Notes: a model not told the origin generated them from the sequence alone. 64,000 nucleotides of DNA from Gemmatimonadaceae bacterium (GCA_035633115.1 DASQFN010000047.1:248001-312000), one strand, 5' to 3'; shown: positions 17,342 through 27,313, counted from the stretch's first letter. A program made the numbers and translations.

Positions 17342-17344
17342 CCA

Positions 17345-17788
17345 ATGTCCGAGCTGGTGACGCGGTTGCAGGCAGATCTCAACGCGTCGCGAAAAGCGCA
17401 GGACAAGCCCGCCACCCTTCTGCTCGGCACGGTCATCTCCGATATCAAGAATCGGCGCATAGAGCTTCGGCGGGATCTCGCGGACCCTGACGTCGTGGAT
17501 GTCCTGCGGAAGGGAATCAAGCGGCGGCGGGAATCAGTGGACATGTACGAGAAGGGCGGCAGGGAGGATCTCGCGGCGAAGGAACGGTCCGAGGTCGCTC
17601 TTCTCGAGAAGTATCTGCCGCCGCAGGTCGGCGAAGACGAGCTGCGCTCGGCCGTCAAAGCAGCGATTGCCGGAGGAGCAACTTCCATCGGCGCAGTGAT
17701 GGGAACCGTCGTGCCGCGCTTCAAAGGGCGGGCCGAGGGCGCCACGATCAACGCCATCGCGCGTGAGGAGCTCGCAAAACAGGGGTGA
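17345..17788 (+). CDS. yqeY: GatB/YqeY domain protein
   Basis: 147 residues made only of the YqeY helical domain (TRLQADLNASRKAQDKP at the start, LEKYLPPQVGEDELRSAV in the middle). This domain resembles the tRNA-binding tail of GatB, but the protein is free-standing. Its role is thought to be tRNA- or amidotransferase-related but is not settled. The rpsU-yqeY pairing is widely conserved. It is the last gene before a strong terminator. Confidence 0.9.
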   Translation: MSELVTRLQADLNASRKAQDKPATLLLGTVISDIKNRRIELRRDLADPDVVDVLRKGIKRRRESVDMYEKGGREDLAAKERSEVALLEKYLPPQVGEDELRSAVKAAIAGGATSIGAVMGTVVPRFKGRAEGATINAIAREELAKQG

Positions 17789-17808
17789 ATGTTCTTGTCG
17801 CAGCATCA

Positions 17809-17848
17809 AAAACCCGAACTGGCGATGACATTCGCGAGTTCGGGTTTT
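17809..17848 (+). terminator. Rho-independent terminator after yqeY
   Basis: A perfect 12-bp inverted repeat, AAAACCCGAACT (17809-17820) and AGTTCGGGTTTT (17837-17848), with a 16-base loop that can add a CGA/TCG pair. The right arm ends in four T and a few more T follow. It separates the hrcA-to-yqeY series from mutS2. Confidence 0.85.
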
Positions 17849-17870
17849 CGCGTTTCGGGATCGTCGTGAG

Positions 17871-20279
17871 ATGAACGCTCACGCGCTCCGTGTAATTGAA
17901 TTTCCGGCTACGCTGGAGCTTGTCGCGGGCAAGGCGTCGTCCGCGCTCGGCGCGGAGCGTGTTCGCGAATCGTCACCGCAGACCGAGCGCGCGTGGCTCG
18001 ACAGCGAGCACGCGCGCGTCACTGTCGTTCGATCACTCGTCGAGAGCGAGCTGCACTGGCACCCGCAGGCAGTCCCCGACATACGCGTGGCTGTCGAGCG
18101 GCTTCGCATTGAAGGTGCCTCGTTGACGGCAGCTGAGCTGCTCGCGATTTCGGGCGTGCTCCGCAGCTCCCGACTGACACGCGAGGCGCTCAAGAGCGAG
18201 CAAGTACCGCCTCTCTCGCGAGCGCTGCTCGCTCCCGAGCTCGAATCTCTTCTCGCATCGCCAGCCGACGAGAAGAAGATCGCGACTGCAATTGACGACG
18301 ACGCGAACGTAAGAGACGAAGCATCGCCCCAGCTTCGTCGGATTCGTCGCGAGCTCCGCGGCTCCCAGGGTGAGCTCGTCAAGCTTCTGGAGCGCCTGAT
18401 CGCGAGACTCGAGCCTCACCACCAGGTTCACGACATGTCCGTCACCGTGCGGAACGGGCGCTTCGTGATCCCCGTGAGGAGAGAAGCCCGCACGACGGTT
18501 GGCGGAATCGTCCACGACACATCGTCGACCGGGGGCACCTTGTTCGTCGAGCCGCCGGCGGCTGTCGAGGCAGGGAATCGCATTCGCGAGCTCGAGGTGG
18601 AGGAGATTCGGGAGATCGACCGCATTCTCGCCGAACTCACTGAAGCGTTGAGGCCATCGCGCGATGCGATTGCGGCGACACTCGAGGCGCTCGTCGAGCT
18701 CGACAGTCTGTATGCCCGCGCACAGTTCGGAATTGAATTCGAGTGCGGAACCCTCGAGCTTGGCGCGGCGGCCCAAGGATTCACGATAATCAACGGGCGA
18801 CATCCTCTGCTACTCGCGCAGGCAATTCCTGTTGTGCCGTTCGATCTGAAGCTGGAGCCAGCCGAAAGAACGCTGCTCATTTCCGGACCGAACACCGGCG
18901 GAAAGACAGTCCTCCTCAAGTCGCTCGGACTTTTTGCGGCGATGGCGCAGTCGGGAATCCCAGTGCCGGTTGGAAAGGGTTCGAGGCTCGCGATCTTCGA
19001 TGAAGTCTTCGCGGATGTTGGCGACGAGCAGTCAATCAGCTCCAGCCTTTCAACCTTCAGCGCACATGTTCGCAACCTTGCCGAGGTACTCCGCTTCGCC
19101 ACGGCCGACTCCGTGGTTCTGATTGACGAGCTGGGATCGGGCACAGATCCGGTCGAGGGCGCGGCCCTTGGCGGCGCGATTCTGGAATCGCTTACCCGGC
19201 GCGGAAGCCTGTCTGTAGCAACGACACACCTCGGCGCTCTGAAAGACCTTGCCGCGGAAGTGCCTGGAGTCGTCAACGCGTCGCTGCAATTCGATTCCGT
19301 CGCTCTCGCGCCGACTTACCGGCTGATCAAGGGAATCCCAGGTAGATCCTACGGCCTCAGCATTGCGCGGCGGCTCCAGCTTCCCGACGAGGTGCTGGAC
19401 CGGGCGGAGGCTCGTCTTCCAACCGGTGAACGGGACGTAAATGCGCTGCTGGCGGAGCTCGAAGCCCGGGAGCAGCGACTCACCGAGAGCGAAAAGGAAA
19501 TCGCCGCCATCGGCGACGACGTCCGCCGGCGCGCCAAACGTGTCGCCGATCGGGAGCGCAGTGTGAAAGAGCGCGAGCGAAACGCAGAACGCGATGCGCG
19601 GAAGGAAGCTCGCCGCGTCCTTCTCGATGCCCGTGACGAAGTCGAGAACACGATCCGCGAGCTGCGGCAGAATGCGGCGGATGCCGCTGAAGAAGCAGCG
19701 CGCGAAGCGAGACGCAGAGTCGAGCAGCTTGCGGCGGACGAAGCAAAAGCCATTTCGGCGCTGGATGAAGCAGCCACCGCCGACGCTTCGCGCACAGGGG
19801 AACAGGAATACGAGCCTTCGCCGTCGTCGGGCGCACTGATCGAAGGCGACTTCGTGTCCGTTCCGTCGATGGGAGGGCGCGTGGCGCGGCTCATGGAGTT
19901 TCGCGGTGACGATGCCGTTGTGGCCATGGGCTCGGTCAAGCTTACGGTTCCGCGGTCGTCGCTGGAGCGCGCGCGAGCCCCCGAATCCGGCGAGCGCGTG
20001 CAAGTCGCCATAAGAGGCGACGTACCAGAGCTTCATGTGAGCAGTGAGATAGACCTGCGTGGAATGCGGGCTGCAGAAGTGGACGATCTGGTCATGCGAT
20101 CGGTGGATTCAGCGGTTCGCGCGGATTTGAAAACGCTGCGGTTCATTCACGGGAAGGGAACCGGAGCATTAAGGGAGCGTGTTGCGGAGATGCTCCGGAA
20201 GGAAAGTCGCGTCTCGAGCTTTCGGCTTGGTGCCTGGAACGAAGGCGGAGCCGGAGTCACGGTGGTAGAGCTCGCATGA
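17871..20279 (+). CDS. mutS2: Endonuclease MutS2
   Basis: 802 residues. The MutS-like core and ATPase have Walker A GPNTGGKT (near 343), DEVFADVGDEQSI and VLIDELGSGTDP (Walker B region). A long coiled coil at about 520-650 is rich in Arg, Glu and Ala. The C-terminal Smr nuclease domain contains DLRGMRAAEVDDLV and FIHGKGTGALRE. MutS2 lacks the mismatch-recognition domain; it acts in suppression of recombination and/or rescue of collided ribosomes. The stop overlaps dnaG in an ATGA junction. Confidence 0.95.
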   Translation: MNAHALRVIEFPATLELVAGKASSALGAERVRESSPQTERAWLDSEHARVTVVRSLVESELHWHPQAVPDIRVAVERLRIEGASLTAAELLAISGVLRSSRLTREALKSEQVPPLSRALLAPELESLLASPADEKKIATAIDDDANVRDEASPQLRRIRRELRGSQGELVKLLERLIARLEPHHQVHDMSVTVRNGRFVIPVRREARTTVGGIVHDTSSTGGTLFVEPPAAVEAGNRIRELEVEEIREIDRILAELTEALRPSRDAIAATLEALVELDSLYARAQFGIEFECGTLELGAAAQGFTIINGRHPLLLAQAIPVVPFDLKLEPAERTLLISGPNTGGKTVLLKSLGLFAAMAQSGIPVPVGKGSRLAIFDEVFADVGDEQSISSSLSTFSAHVRNLAEVLRFATADSVVLIDELGSGTDPVEGAALGGAILESLTRRGSLSVATTHLGALKDLAAEVPGVVNASLQFDSVALAPTYRLIKGIPGRSYGLSIARRLQLPDEVLDRAEARLPTGERDVNALLAELEAREQRLTESEKEIAAIGDDVRRRAKRVADRERSVKERERNAERDARKEARRVLLDARDEVENTIRELRQNAADAAEEAAREARRRVEQLAADEAKAISALDEAATADASRTGEQEYEPSPSSGALIEGDFVSVPSMGGRVARLMEFRGDDAVVAMGSVKLTVPRSSLERARAPESGERVQVAIRGDVPELHVSSEIDLRGMRAAEVDDLVMRSVDSAVRADLKTLRFIHGKGTGALRERVAEMLRKESRVSSFRLGAWNEGGAGVTVVELA

Positions 20280-22093
20280 TCCCCGACGAAACCGTTGAGC
20301 AGGTTCGAGAGGCGGCCGATATCGTCGGAATAATCGGCGAGTACGTCCCGCTGAAGCGCACCGGTGCTGATTTCCGCGGACCGTGCCCCTTTCATCAGGG
20401 CACGCGGCGCAACTTTTCAGTCTCGCCGTCGAAGCGGATGTATCACTGCTTCGTCTGCAACGAGAGCGGAGATGTCTTCAAGTTCCTGACGAAGCGTCTC
20501 GGCGTGGATTGGCCCGAGGCCGTGCGGATCGTCGGCGAAAAAGCCGGCATCGAAGTGCGGGACACGAAGACGAAGCGTGAGGGCCCCGATCCGCGGGAGC
20601 AGTTCTGGGAGCTGAACGCAACCGCCGCTGAATATTTTCGGCAGCTGCTGTGGGACGAGACGATTGGAGCCCCGGCGCGCGAATATCTGTCCGAGCGTGA
20701 CATTTCCCGCGCGGTCGCGGAAGAGTTTTCGCTCGGCTTCGCGCCGCGGGAGATCGGGCTCATGCGAACGTACATGAACACCCTCGGGTTCGATGACACT
20801 CGTCTGCTCGAAGCCGGGCTGCTGGTTCAACCGGACCAGGAGACCGAGCCTCGCCCGCGCTTCCGCAACCGTCTGATATTTCCCATACAGGACTTCGCCG
20901 GCCGTCACGTCGGCTTTGGTGGACGCCTCCTCGGGCCGGGCGACGTGAAATATCTCAACTCATCCGATACTCCGGTCTTTTCGAAGGGAAAGCTTCTTTA
21001 CGGACTCAACAGATCACGCAATGCAATACGCCGCGCCGATCGTGCGCTGATCGTCGAAGGCTATTTCGACGCATTGCGCCTGATGGCGGCCGGTCTCGAG
21101 GAGGTCGTCGCGCCGCTTGGCACGGCGCTCACGGAGATGCAGGCAGCACTCCTGCGGAAGTACACGCGGAATGTCTTCCTGCTCTATGACAGCGACGCGC
21201 CGGGACTCAAGGCGACGTTTCGCTCGGGCGATGAGCTCCTCCGTCAGGGATTGTCGGTGAGAGTCGTAACCCTGCCTGCCGGCGAAGACCCCGACAGCTT
21301 CGTTCGCACAAAGGGCGCGGCGGCACTCGCCGCCGAGCTGGACAACGCGATAGATATTTTCGAGCGAAAGATCCAGATCCTCGAGCGCGGTGGCTGGTTC
21401 GGCGAGCTTCAGAAGAAACGTCGCGCGCTCGACCGGCTGCTTCCAACGATTCGGGCGACGTCCGATCCCATCATGCGGGATCTCTACGTCTCGCGCGCCG
21501 GCGAAGTGACCGGCGTCAACAGACAAATCCTCCTCGGTGAGCTTGGTTTGACCGGAACGGCGGCTGCGCCACCCCGTCAGCCGCCCGCTCCGCGCATCAA
21601 TCTCGAGATACGCGCGCGTCGGGGAGACCGCCGGACAAGGGCTCATGTAAACAGGGCGTCGGCCGAGCGGGAGCTCATCCGCGCGATGCTCGCCCAACGA
21701 TCGCAAGTCGAGGCAATCGCGGAGCGCATCGGGCCCGAGTCGTTCAGGGACGAGCGCTATCGCGCGATCTTCACGGCTCTGCTTTCGGCCCCCGACGGCG
21801 CGTCACTGAGTGATCTCGCTCCAATGCTCGACGCGGAGACGATAGAGGTGGCGGAGCAGCTGCTGGAAGATCGACTCGGGCTCATCAATGCGCAGCGCAC
21901 GATAGATGATTCGCTCGCACAGCTCGAGGTGCGAGCGATGGAAGAGCGGCTCGCGGAGATCGACGGGCTGCTGTCGCTCGCCAGCGAGGAGGAAAAGGCG
22001 GCACTCGATGACGAGCGGCGAAAGCTCGTTACTCTGATGCGCGCATCGGGCAAGATGTCGTTCAAGGCATTCCGGCGCGGCCGGACACGCTGA
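20276..22093 (+). CDS. dnaG: DNA primase DnaG
   Basis: 605 residues. The N-terminal zinc-binding domain has CPFHQ near 40 and CFVCNESGDVFKF near 61. The RNA polymerase core has FRNRLIFPIQD and VGFGGRLLG. The TOPRIM domain has IVEGYFDALRL with acidic YDSDAPG. The C-terminal helicase-interaction region follows a basic linker near 430-450. It makes RNA primers for the replication fork. In many bacteria rpoD follows dnaG; here a zinc-ribbon coiled-coil gene and recJ follow instead. Confidence 0.96.
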   Translation: MIPDETVEQVREAADIVGIIGEYVPLKRTGADFRGPCPFHQGTRRNFSVSPSKRMYHCFVCNESGDVFKFLTKRLGVDWPEAVRIVGEKAGIEVRDTKTKREGPDPREQFWELNATAAEYFRQLLWDETIGAPAREYLSERDISRAVAEEFSLGFAPREIGLMRTYMNTLGFDDTRLLEAGLLVQPDQETEPRPRFRNRLIFPIQDFAGRHVGFGGRLLGPGDVKYLNSSDTPVFSKGKLLYGLNRSRNAIRRADRALIVEGYFDALRLMAAGLEEVVAPLGTALTEMQAALLRKYTRNVFLLYDSDAPGLKATFRSGDELLRQGLSVRVVTLPAGEDPDSFVRTKGAAALAAELDNAIDIFERKIQILERGGWFGELQKKRRALDRLLPTIRATSDPIMRDLYVSRAGEVTGVNRQILLGELGLTGTAAAPPRQPPAPRINLEIRARRGDRRTRAHVNRASAERELIRAMLAQRSQVEAIAERIGPESFRDERYRAIFTALLSAPDGASLSDLAPMLDAETIEVAEQLLEDRLGLINAQRTIDDSLAQLEVRAMEERLAEIDGLLSLASEEEKAALDDERRKLVTLMRASGKMSFKAFRRGRTR

Positions 22094-22107
22094 TAACCCG
22101 GAGGAAA

Positions 22108-22818
22108 ATGATGCAGACGGATGTCGAAGTTTTGCTGGCCCTGCAGGCGGACGACACGGAGATCAGCGATCTCGAAAACCGGTTGCGGGCGCTGGAGCCG
22201 CGGATGACGGCGCTGGATCGCAAGCGCGAAACCGCTGTCTCAGCCCTTGCGCGAGCACGCGGCGCGGTTGAATCCGAGGAGAGGCGGCAGCGCGATCTCA
22301 ACACGAAAGTGGCGGCGCACAAGCAGATGCAGGAGCGAAACCTCGCTCAGTTCGACGCCGTGAAGCGGCTCAAGGAAGCGACGGCCGCGATGGCTCAGGT
22401 CGAGTCCGCGCGGCGTATCATCGCTGAAGACGAGAGCGAGCTTCAAACAATCTCGCGCCGCCTGAACGAGCTGCGCTCGTCGGTAGAGACTCACGAGCTC
22501 GCGGTGGTGGAGATCGAAGCAGAACAGGCGACCGCCCGCGGCGAGATAGACGCCGAGCGAGAGGAAATCAAAAGCTCACTCGAGTCCGCGCGTCGTGCCC
22601 GCGACGACAAGACGGCCGGCGTCCCGCGGCCCTTGCTCGGCAAGTACGACCGGATTCGAACGCGGCGGCCGAAGGCACTCTATCCGCTCCGCGGGGATTC
22701 ATGCGGCAACTGCGATACGGCAATTCCAATGCAGCGACGAAACCTCATGGCTGTGAATGGTGCGATAGACGTGTGTGAAGCGTGCGGAGTGCTGCTCTAC
22801 CGCGCGTCGGGCGCTTGA
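22108..22818 (+). CDS. Coiled-coil protein with C-terminal C4 zinc ribbon
   Basis: 236 residues behind a GGAGGA Shine-Dalgarno (ATGATG start). Residues about 10-170 are a long charged coiled coil. The end has two CxxC pairs (CGNCDTAIPMQRR and VCEACGVLLY), the zf-RING_7/C4-type zinc ribbon layout. Relatives bind nucleic acid or act as adaptors, but no specific function can be assigned. It sits between dnaG and recJ. Confidence 0.8.
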   Translation: MMQTDVEVLLALQADDTEISDLENRLRALEPRMTALDRKRETAVSALARARGAVESEERRQRDLNTKVAAHKQMQERNLAQFDAVKRLKEATAAMAQVESARRIIAEDESELQTISRRLNELRSSVETHELAVVEIEAEQATARGEIDAEREEIKSSLESARRARDDKTAGVPRPLLGKYDRIRTRRPKALYPLRGDSCGNCDTAIPMQRRNLMAVNGAIDVCEACGVLLYRASGA

Positions 22819-22849
22819 GCGCATTCGCGGCGCCGCCTAAGTTGCGAAG

Positions 22850-24607
22850 GTGACCGCAACAACCGCCGTCCCGGGAGCACGCGGCAGCCCACGTGCCGGC
22901 GCCCGCTGGATCATCCCGCGAACGCCCGACCCGGACGCCGTCGCTGCGCTGTGTGCAGCTCTGAGCCTGCCTGAAACGGTTGCGAATCTCCTCCTTATTC
23001 GAGGTCACGCTGACGCGGATTCCGCCAAAGACTTCCTGCGACCCCGTCTCGCCCATCTTCATGACAGTTTTTCCATGCTCGGCCTCACCAAGGCGGTCGA
23101 GCGGCTTGCTCGCGCGTGCAAGGATGGCGAGACCGTTCTCGTTCACGGCGACTACGATGTAGATGGGATCTGCTCCACCACGATCATGACGCGGACCCTC
23201 CGCGAGTTTGGAGCGAAGCCCGTTCCATTCATTCCCCGGCGAATTGAAGATGGGTACGACCTGAGCAAAGCCGGTGTTCACGCTGCGCTGGAGAATCGTG
23301 CAGCTGTCGTTGTCACCTGTGACTGCGGAACCAGCGCGAGGGAGCCGGTAGCCGAGCTGTGCCAGGCGGGAATCGATGTCATTGTCACCGACCACCACCT
23401 CCCGGGCGAGGCGCTCCCCGATTGCCTTGCGGTTCTCAATCCCCGGCAGCACGGGTGCGAGTACCCGGACAAGGATCTCGCAGCGGTTGGTGTGGCCTTC
23501 AAGCTTGCGCTTGCTCTGGCCAAGCACATCGGCAGGAACGACGCATTCATCTGGGGAATGCTCGACCTCGTGGCGCTCGCCACGGTAGCGGACGTGGCGC
23601 CGCTCAGAGGCGAGAACCGTATTCTTGTGCGATACGGTCTGAGGATGCTTGCCTCCACGCGAAACATCGGCCTGCGGTCGATGATCAGGGCAGCTGGGCT
23701 TCAGGGCAAGCTCATGACAGCCGGCCGCGTGGGGTTCATTCTGGCGCCTCGGCTGAACGCGGCGGGCCGAGTCGGCCACGCGATGCGCGGCGTACAGCTC
23801 CTGATGAGCGACAACGAGCACGAGGCGAACACTATTGCACGAGAGCTCGAAGAGCTCAACGCGCGGCGTCAGGAGCTCGATCACGAGACGCTCGACCAGG
23901 CGCGCGAGATGCTCGAGCACATGGATCCCGCGGAGACTTACGGGATTGTTCTCGCGAGCGAGAGCTGGCATCCGGGAGTAATCGGCATCGTCGCTTCGCG
24001 AATCGTCGAGGAATACGGAAGGCCGACTGTTCTCATCGCGCTGGAGGGCGAATACGGCAAAGGGTCGGGCCGGGCGATACACGCTCTCGATCTGCACGGA
24101 GCGCTGGCCAAATGCAGCGATCTTCTCCTGCGCTTCGGCGGACACCGCGCAGCGGCCGGTATCACCATCGCGCGTGACAGGGTCGATGAGTTTGCCTCCC
24201 GCTTCAATGAGGTCGCGCGAGCGTCACTCGCACCCGAAGACCTCATTCCGGAAGTGCGGATCGACCTGGAAGTGGGGCTCGACGGCGCGAATGAAGATCT
24301 CGAGAAGATGTTGCGTCACTTCGAGCCGTTCGGGATGGGGAACCCGGCACCGGTGCTCGTCGCGCGCGGTGTACATCTCATCGCGCCGCCCAAGCTCATC
24401 GGACGCGATGGCCTCAAGCTCCGCCTGGCCGCAGGTGGCGGCGAGCTCGAAGCGATCGGCTGGGGGTTCGCGTCCAGAATTGGGGAATTCGATCCGGCAC
24501 TGCCGGTGGATGTCGCTTTCCGACTGGAGCGCGACGACTTCAGGGGGGAGAGCAGGCTTCAGGCGCGCATTGCGGACGTCTGTCCGCACACTCATGCAGA
24601 GACCTGA
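22850..24607 (+). CDS. recJ: Single-stranded-DNA-specific exonuclease RecJ
   Basis: 585 residues from GTG 22850. The DHH phosphoesterase motifs are visible: HGDYDVDGICS, VVTCDCGTS, VTDHHLPG and LVALATVADVAPL. The DHHA1 part shows RLNAAGRVGHAM and GKGSGRAIHALDLHGAL with FGGHRAAAG. A C-terminal OB fold follows. It degrades single-stranded DNA 5' to 3' in repair and recombination. The stop lies one base before the rsmD start. Confidence 0.95.
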   Translation: MTATTAVPGARGSPRAGARWIIPRTPDPDAVAALCAALSLPETVANLLLIRGHADADSAKDFLRPRLAHLHDSFSMLGLTKAVERLARACKDGETVLVHGDYDVDGICSTTIMTRTLREFGAKPVPFIPRRIEDGYDLSKAGVHAALENRAAVVVTCDCGTSAREPVAELCQAGIDVIVTDHHLPGEALPDCLAVLNPRQHGCEYPDKDLAAVGVAFKLALALAKHIGRNDAFIWGMLDLVALATVADVAPLRGENRILVRYGLRMLASTRNIGLRSMIRAAGLQGKLMTAGRVGFILAPRLNAAGRVGHAMRGVQLLMSDNEHEANTIARELEELNARRQELDHETLDQAREMLEHMDPAETYGIVLASESWHPGVIGIVASRIVEEYGRPTVLIALEGEYGKGSGRAIHALDLHGALAKCSDLLLRFGGHRAAAGITIARDRVDEFASRFNEVARASLAPEDLIPEVRIDLEVGLDGANEDLEKMLRHFEPFGMGNPAPVLVARGVHLIAPPKLIGRDGLKLRLAAGGGELEAIGWGFASRIGEFDPALPVDVAFRLERDDFRGESRLQARIADVCPHTHAET

Positions 24608-24608
24608 C

Positions 24609-25130
24609 ATGCGTATCGTGGCCGGGCGCTGGAGAGGTCGCACGATCGACGCTCCTTCCGGCCGAGGCGTTCGTCCAACGCTCGACCGCGTCCGCGAAGC
24701 GTGGATGAGCATTCTTCAGAAAGATCTCCCGGGAGCTCGTGTTCTCGATCTTTTCGCCGGGTCCGGTGCACTCGGACTGGAGGCGTTGTCGCGAGGGGCC
24801 GAGAGCGCAGACTTCGTCGAAAAAAACACAGCGAGCCTTCGCTCTCTACGCGCGAATATCGACAAGCTCGAGGCAGGCGACGTGGCAATAATGCACAAGG
24901 CCGACGCGATTCAATTTGCGGAGAGTCTCCCGCCGGGTGCATATGATGTGGCGTTCGCCGACCCGCCCTATTCGGGCAGCGGCGCAGTCGTTCTCGCTTC
25001 GCGCTGGCTGCAGGTTCCGTTTGCAACGGTTCTGTCCATAGAACATTCGGCCTCGACGACAATGCCACCGGGTGCCGACACCCGTCGGTATGGCACGACG
25101 GCCATCACCATCTACCGCAGCGAGGGCTAG
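24609..25130 (+). CDS. rsmD: 16S rRNA m2G966 methyltransferase RsmD
   Basis: 173 residues. It starts MRIVAGRWRGRTIDAP, the conserved RsmD N-terminus, followed by RPTLDRVREAWMSIL. SAM motif I is VLDLFAGSGALGLEALSRGA and the catalytic motif is ADPPY. It methylates G966 of 16S rRNA. An ATG at 24594 would add five residues and overlap recJ. The rsmD-coaD pairing is common across bacteria. Confidence 0.94.
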   Translation: MRIVAGRWRGRTIDAPSGRGVRPTLDRVREAWMSILQKDLPGARVLDLFAGSGALGLEALSRGAESADFVEKNTASLRSLRANIDKLEAGDVAIMHKADAIQFAESLPPGAYDVAFADPPYSGSGAVVLASRWLQVPFATVLSIEHSASTTMPPGADTRRYGTTAITIYRSEG

Positions 25131-25131
25131 C

Positions 25132-25629
25132 GTGGGGACAATCGCGATCTACGCCGGCAGCTTCGATCCGGTGACGCGCGGTCATGAGGACCTTATCCGG
25201 CGGAGCTGCGAGTTCGTCGACAAGCTCGTCGTTGCAGTCGCGCTCAACAGCCTGAAGAAGCCGCTGTTCACGGCGGACGAGCGTGTCGAGCTGATAAGGC
25301 GCGTCACGAGTGATAACACGTGCGTTGAAGTTCACCAGTTCGAGGGCCTCCTTGTGAACTTCGCCAGGAGTGTCGGCGCAACACTGATCATTCGCGGGCT
25401 CCGCGCGATGAGCGACTTCGAGTACGAGTTCCAGATGGCTCTCATGAATCGCCACCTGTCGCCTGGCCTCGAGACGGTGTTCATGATCCCATCACTCGAC
25501 ACGACTTACATCAGCTCGAGCATCGTGCGGGAGATTGCGCTGCATCGGGGGTCGCTCGACGGCCTCGTCCACCCTGCCGTCGCGGAGGCGCTGGTAAGGC
25601 GCTACTCCACAGCAGCGCGATCGCAATAG
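25132..25629 (+). CDS. coaD: Phosphopantetheine adenylyltransferase CoaD
   Basis: 165 residues from GTG 25132, one base after the rsmD stop. It has the nucleotidyltransferase motif [15 protein letters not shown] (TxGH) near the N-terminus, then [21 protein letters not shown] and the C-terminal [11 protein letters not shown] motif. It adds AMP to phosphopantetheine to make dephospho-CoA. The length matches the family. Confidence 0.95.
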   Translation: MGTIAIYAGSFDPVTRGHEDLIRRSCEFVDKLVVAVALNSLKKPLFTADERVELIRRVTSDNTCVEVHQFEGLLVNFARSVGATLIIRGLRAMSDFEYEFQMALMNRHLSPGLETVFMIPSLDTTYISSSIVREIALHRGSLDGLVHPAVAEALVRRYSTAARSQ

Positions 25630-25630
25630 G

Positions 25631-26542
25631 ATGAGCTTCATCGAGAGCCTCCGCAGCCGTGCGGCAGCCCTCGAAGTCCGGATCGTTTTCCCGGAATCTC
25701 GCGACGAGCGCGTGATTGCCGCGGCGGACGCGCTCGCAAAGTCTCGCGTCGTCCGACCAGTTCTGATTCTCGATCCTGCTGCGACAGAGCAGCAGCATTC
25801 GGTCGCCCGCGCGACCGGAGCCGAAACAATTCTTTCCGGTGCCGCTTCACCACTCGAGTACGGCCACGGGCTTGTCGCGTCCGGCGCCGTTGATGGCTGC
25901 GTAGCCGGTGCTCTGTATACGTCGGCCGAGGTCTTGAGATCGGCGCTCCGGGTGATCGGCCTCAGGCATGGCCTCAAAACCGTGTCCAGCGCCTTCTATA
26001 TGGTGGCGACGTCACCCTGGGGCGCCGGCGCTGAGGTGCTCACGTTCACCGACTGCGCCGTCGTCCGATACCCCAGCGCCGATCAGCTCGCGGACATCGC
26101 GCTGTCCGCGGCCGAGGATCGCCTTCGGATAGTCGGTGACGAGCCGCGGGTCGCTCTCCTTTCCTTCAGTACCTGCGGGAGCGCGGAGGGCGAAAGCGTC
26201 GACACGGTGCGTGAAGCCCTTCGACTCATCCGGTCTCGCGCCCCCGATCTCCGCGTGGACGGAGAATTGCAAGGCGATGCGGCGCTGGTTCCGGAGGTCG
26301 CCCTCCGCAAGGCGCCTCGCGGAAGTATCGGTGGCAACGCGAACGTGCTCGTGTTTCCCACGCTCGACGCGGGAAACATCGCGTACAAGCTGGTGCAGCG
26401 TCTCGCAGGGGCGAGCGCTATCGGTCCAATTCTTCAGGGACTGGCCCGGCCGGCTGCCGATCTCTCGCGCGGCGCGACGGTGGAGGACATTATTAACGTC
26501 GCCGCGGTTACCGCACTGCAGTCGGTGCCGGCTGCGGCCTGA
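25631..26542 (+). CDS. pta: Phosphate acetyltransferase (PTA/PTB domain)
   Basis: 303 residues covering only the catalytic PTA_PTB domain. It contains [59 protein letters not shown] and [14 protein letters not shown] at the end. It interconverts acetyl-CoA and acetyl phosphate. The long N-terminal DRTGG/P-loop part of enterobacterial Pta is absent, as in Bacillus-type enzymes. No ackA is nearby. It lies 1 base after coaD. Confidence 0.88.
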   Translation: MSFIESLRSRAAALEVRIVFPESRDERVIAAADALAKSRVVRPVLILDPAATEQQHSVARATGAETILSGAASPLEYGHGLVASGAVDGCVAGALYTSAEVLRSALRVIGLRHGLKTVSSAFYMVATSPWGAGAEVLTFTDCAVVRYPSADQLADIALSAAEDRLRIVGDEPRVALLSFSTCGSAEGESVDTVREALRLIRSRAPDLRVDGELQGDAALVPEVALRKAPRGSIGGNANVLVFPTLDAGNIAYKLVQRLAGASAIGPILQGLARPAADLSRGATVEDIINVAAVTALQSVPAAA

Positions 26543-26564
26543 TGAAACACACTCGGAGACAAGA

Positions 26565-26897
26565 ATGAGCTTCTCGATCAGTAAGCAGGGCGATGTTGTC
26601 GTTGTGGACGTCGAGGGTCAGCTGATCGTCGGCAACCGGCAGGAGCTGAAGCAGAAAGTGCTCGACGAGCTGGAGAGGGGCGAGAAAAAATTTCTCATCG
26701 ACTTCAGCCAGACTGGCTATATCGACAGCTCCGGGCTTGGCGTGCTGGTCTCACTGTCGAAGAAAATCCGGGAGCAGGGCGGTGAGCTTCGCCTCGCCAA
26801 CCTCAACGATGATTTGCAGACTCTCTTCGAGCTGACGAAGCTCGACACGCTGTTCCAGATCTCGGATACCAGGGAGCGCGCACTCGAGAGCTTCTGA
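26565..26897 (+). CDS. STAS domain anti-sigma factor antagonist (SpoIIAA/RsbV type)
   Basis: 110 residues, a single STAS domain. The phosphorylatable serine lies in YIDSSGLGVLVSLSKK (near 57). When unphosphorylated, such proteins bind the partner kinase and free its sigma factor. It overlaps the next gene by one base (TGATG), forming a tight operon with the kinase and the phosphatase. The spacer after pta has GGAGACAAG before the ATG. Confidence 0.9.
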   Translation: MSFSISKQGDVVVVDVEGQLIVGNRQELKQKVLDELERGEKKFLIDFSQTGYIDSSGLGVLVSLSKKIREQGGELRLANLNDDLQTLFELTKLDTLFQISDTRERALESF

Positions 26898-27313
26898 TGG
26901 CCAAGCCGCGCGTCGCGCTCGATGTCGAGATCCCAAGCGACGTCAAATACATAGAACAAGTGGTCGAGCTCGCGACACGTCAGTGTCGCGAGTTGCATCT
27001 GCCTCCGCACAAATGCTCCCTCAACGTCCCGGTGGCGCTTTCGGAGGCGCTGTCGAACGCCATTCTCCGCGGCAATGCCAACGGCCAGGGAAAGGTGCGG
27101 ATTCGCGCGGTGATAAGGGACGACGCCGTCGTGTTCGACATAACGGACGAAGGAGCCGATTTCGACATCGACGCGATGCGAGTCGAGCCAACACCCGAGA
27201 CCATCCTGCGCGAGGAGGGCCGGGGCCTCTTTCTCATGCACCGCCTCATGGACAGAGTCGAGCACAGCTATGATCGCGGCAACAAAATAAGACTCACACT
27301 CCGTCGCAAATGA
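26897..27313 (+). CDS. Anti-sigma serine kinase (RsbW/SpoIIAB type HATPase)
   Basis: 138 residues. GHKL ATPase motifs: N box VALSEALSNAILRGNA near 50, G1 box FDITDEGADFDI near 87 and G2-like EGRGLFLMHRLMD near 112. This fits an anti-sigma kinase that phosphorylates the STAS partner and binds a sigma factor. The target sigma factor is not in the window. The gene overlaps its neighbours on both sides. Confidence 0.88.
   Translation: MAKPRVALDVEIPSDVKYIEQVVELATRQCRELHLPPHKCSLNVPVALSEALSNAILRGNANGQGKVRIRAVIRDDAVVFDITDEGADFDIDAMRVEPTPETILREEGRGLFLMHRLMDRVEHSYDRGNKIRLTLRRK

Noticed and set aside
22745-24145. 466-codon open frame on the minus strand
   Set aside because: Antisense to zinc-ribbon gene and recJ, which have clear motifs; high GC keeps reverse frames open. 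The translation shows no family motif.
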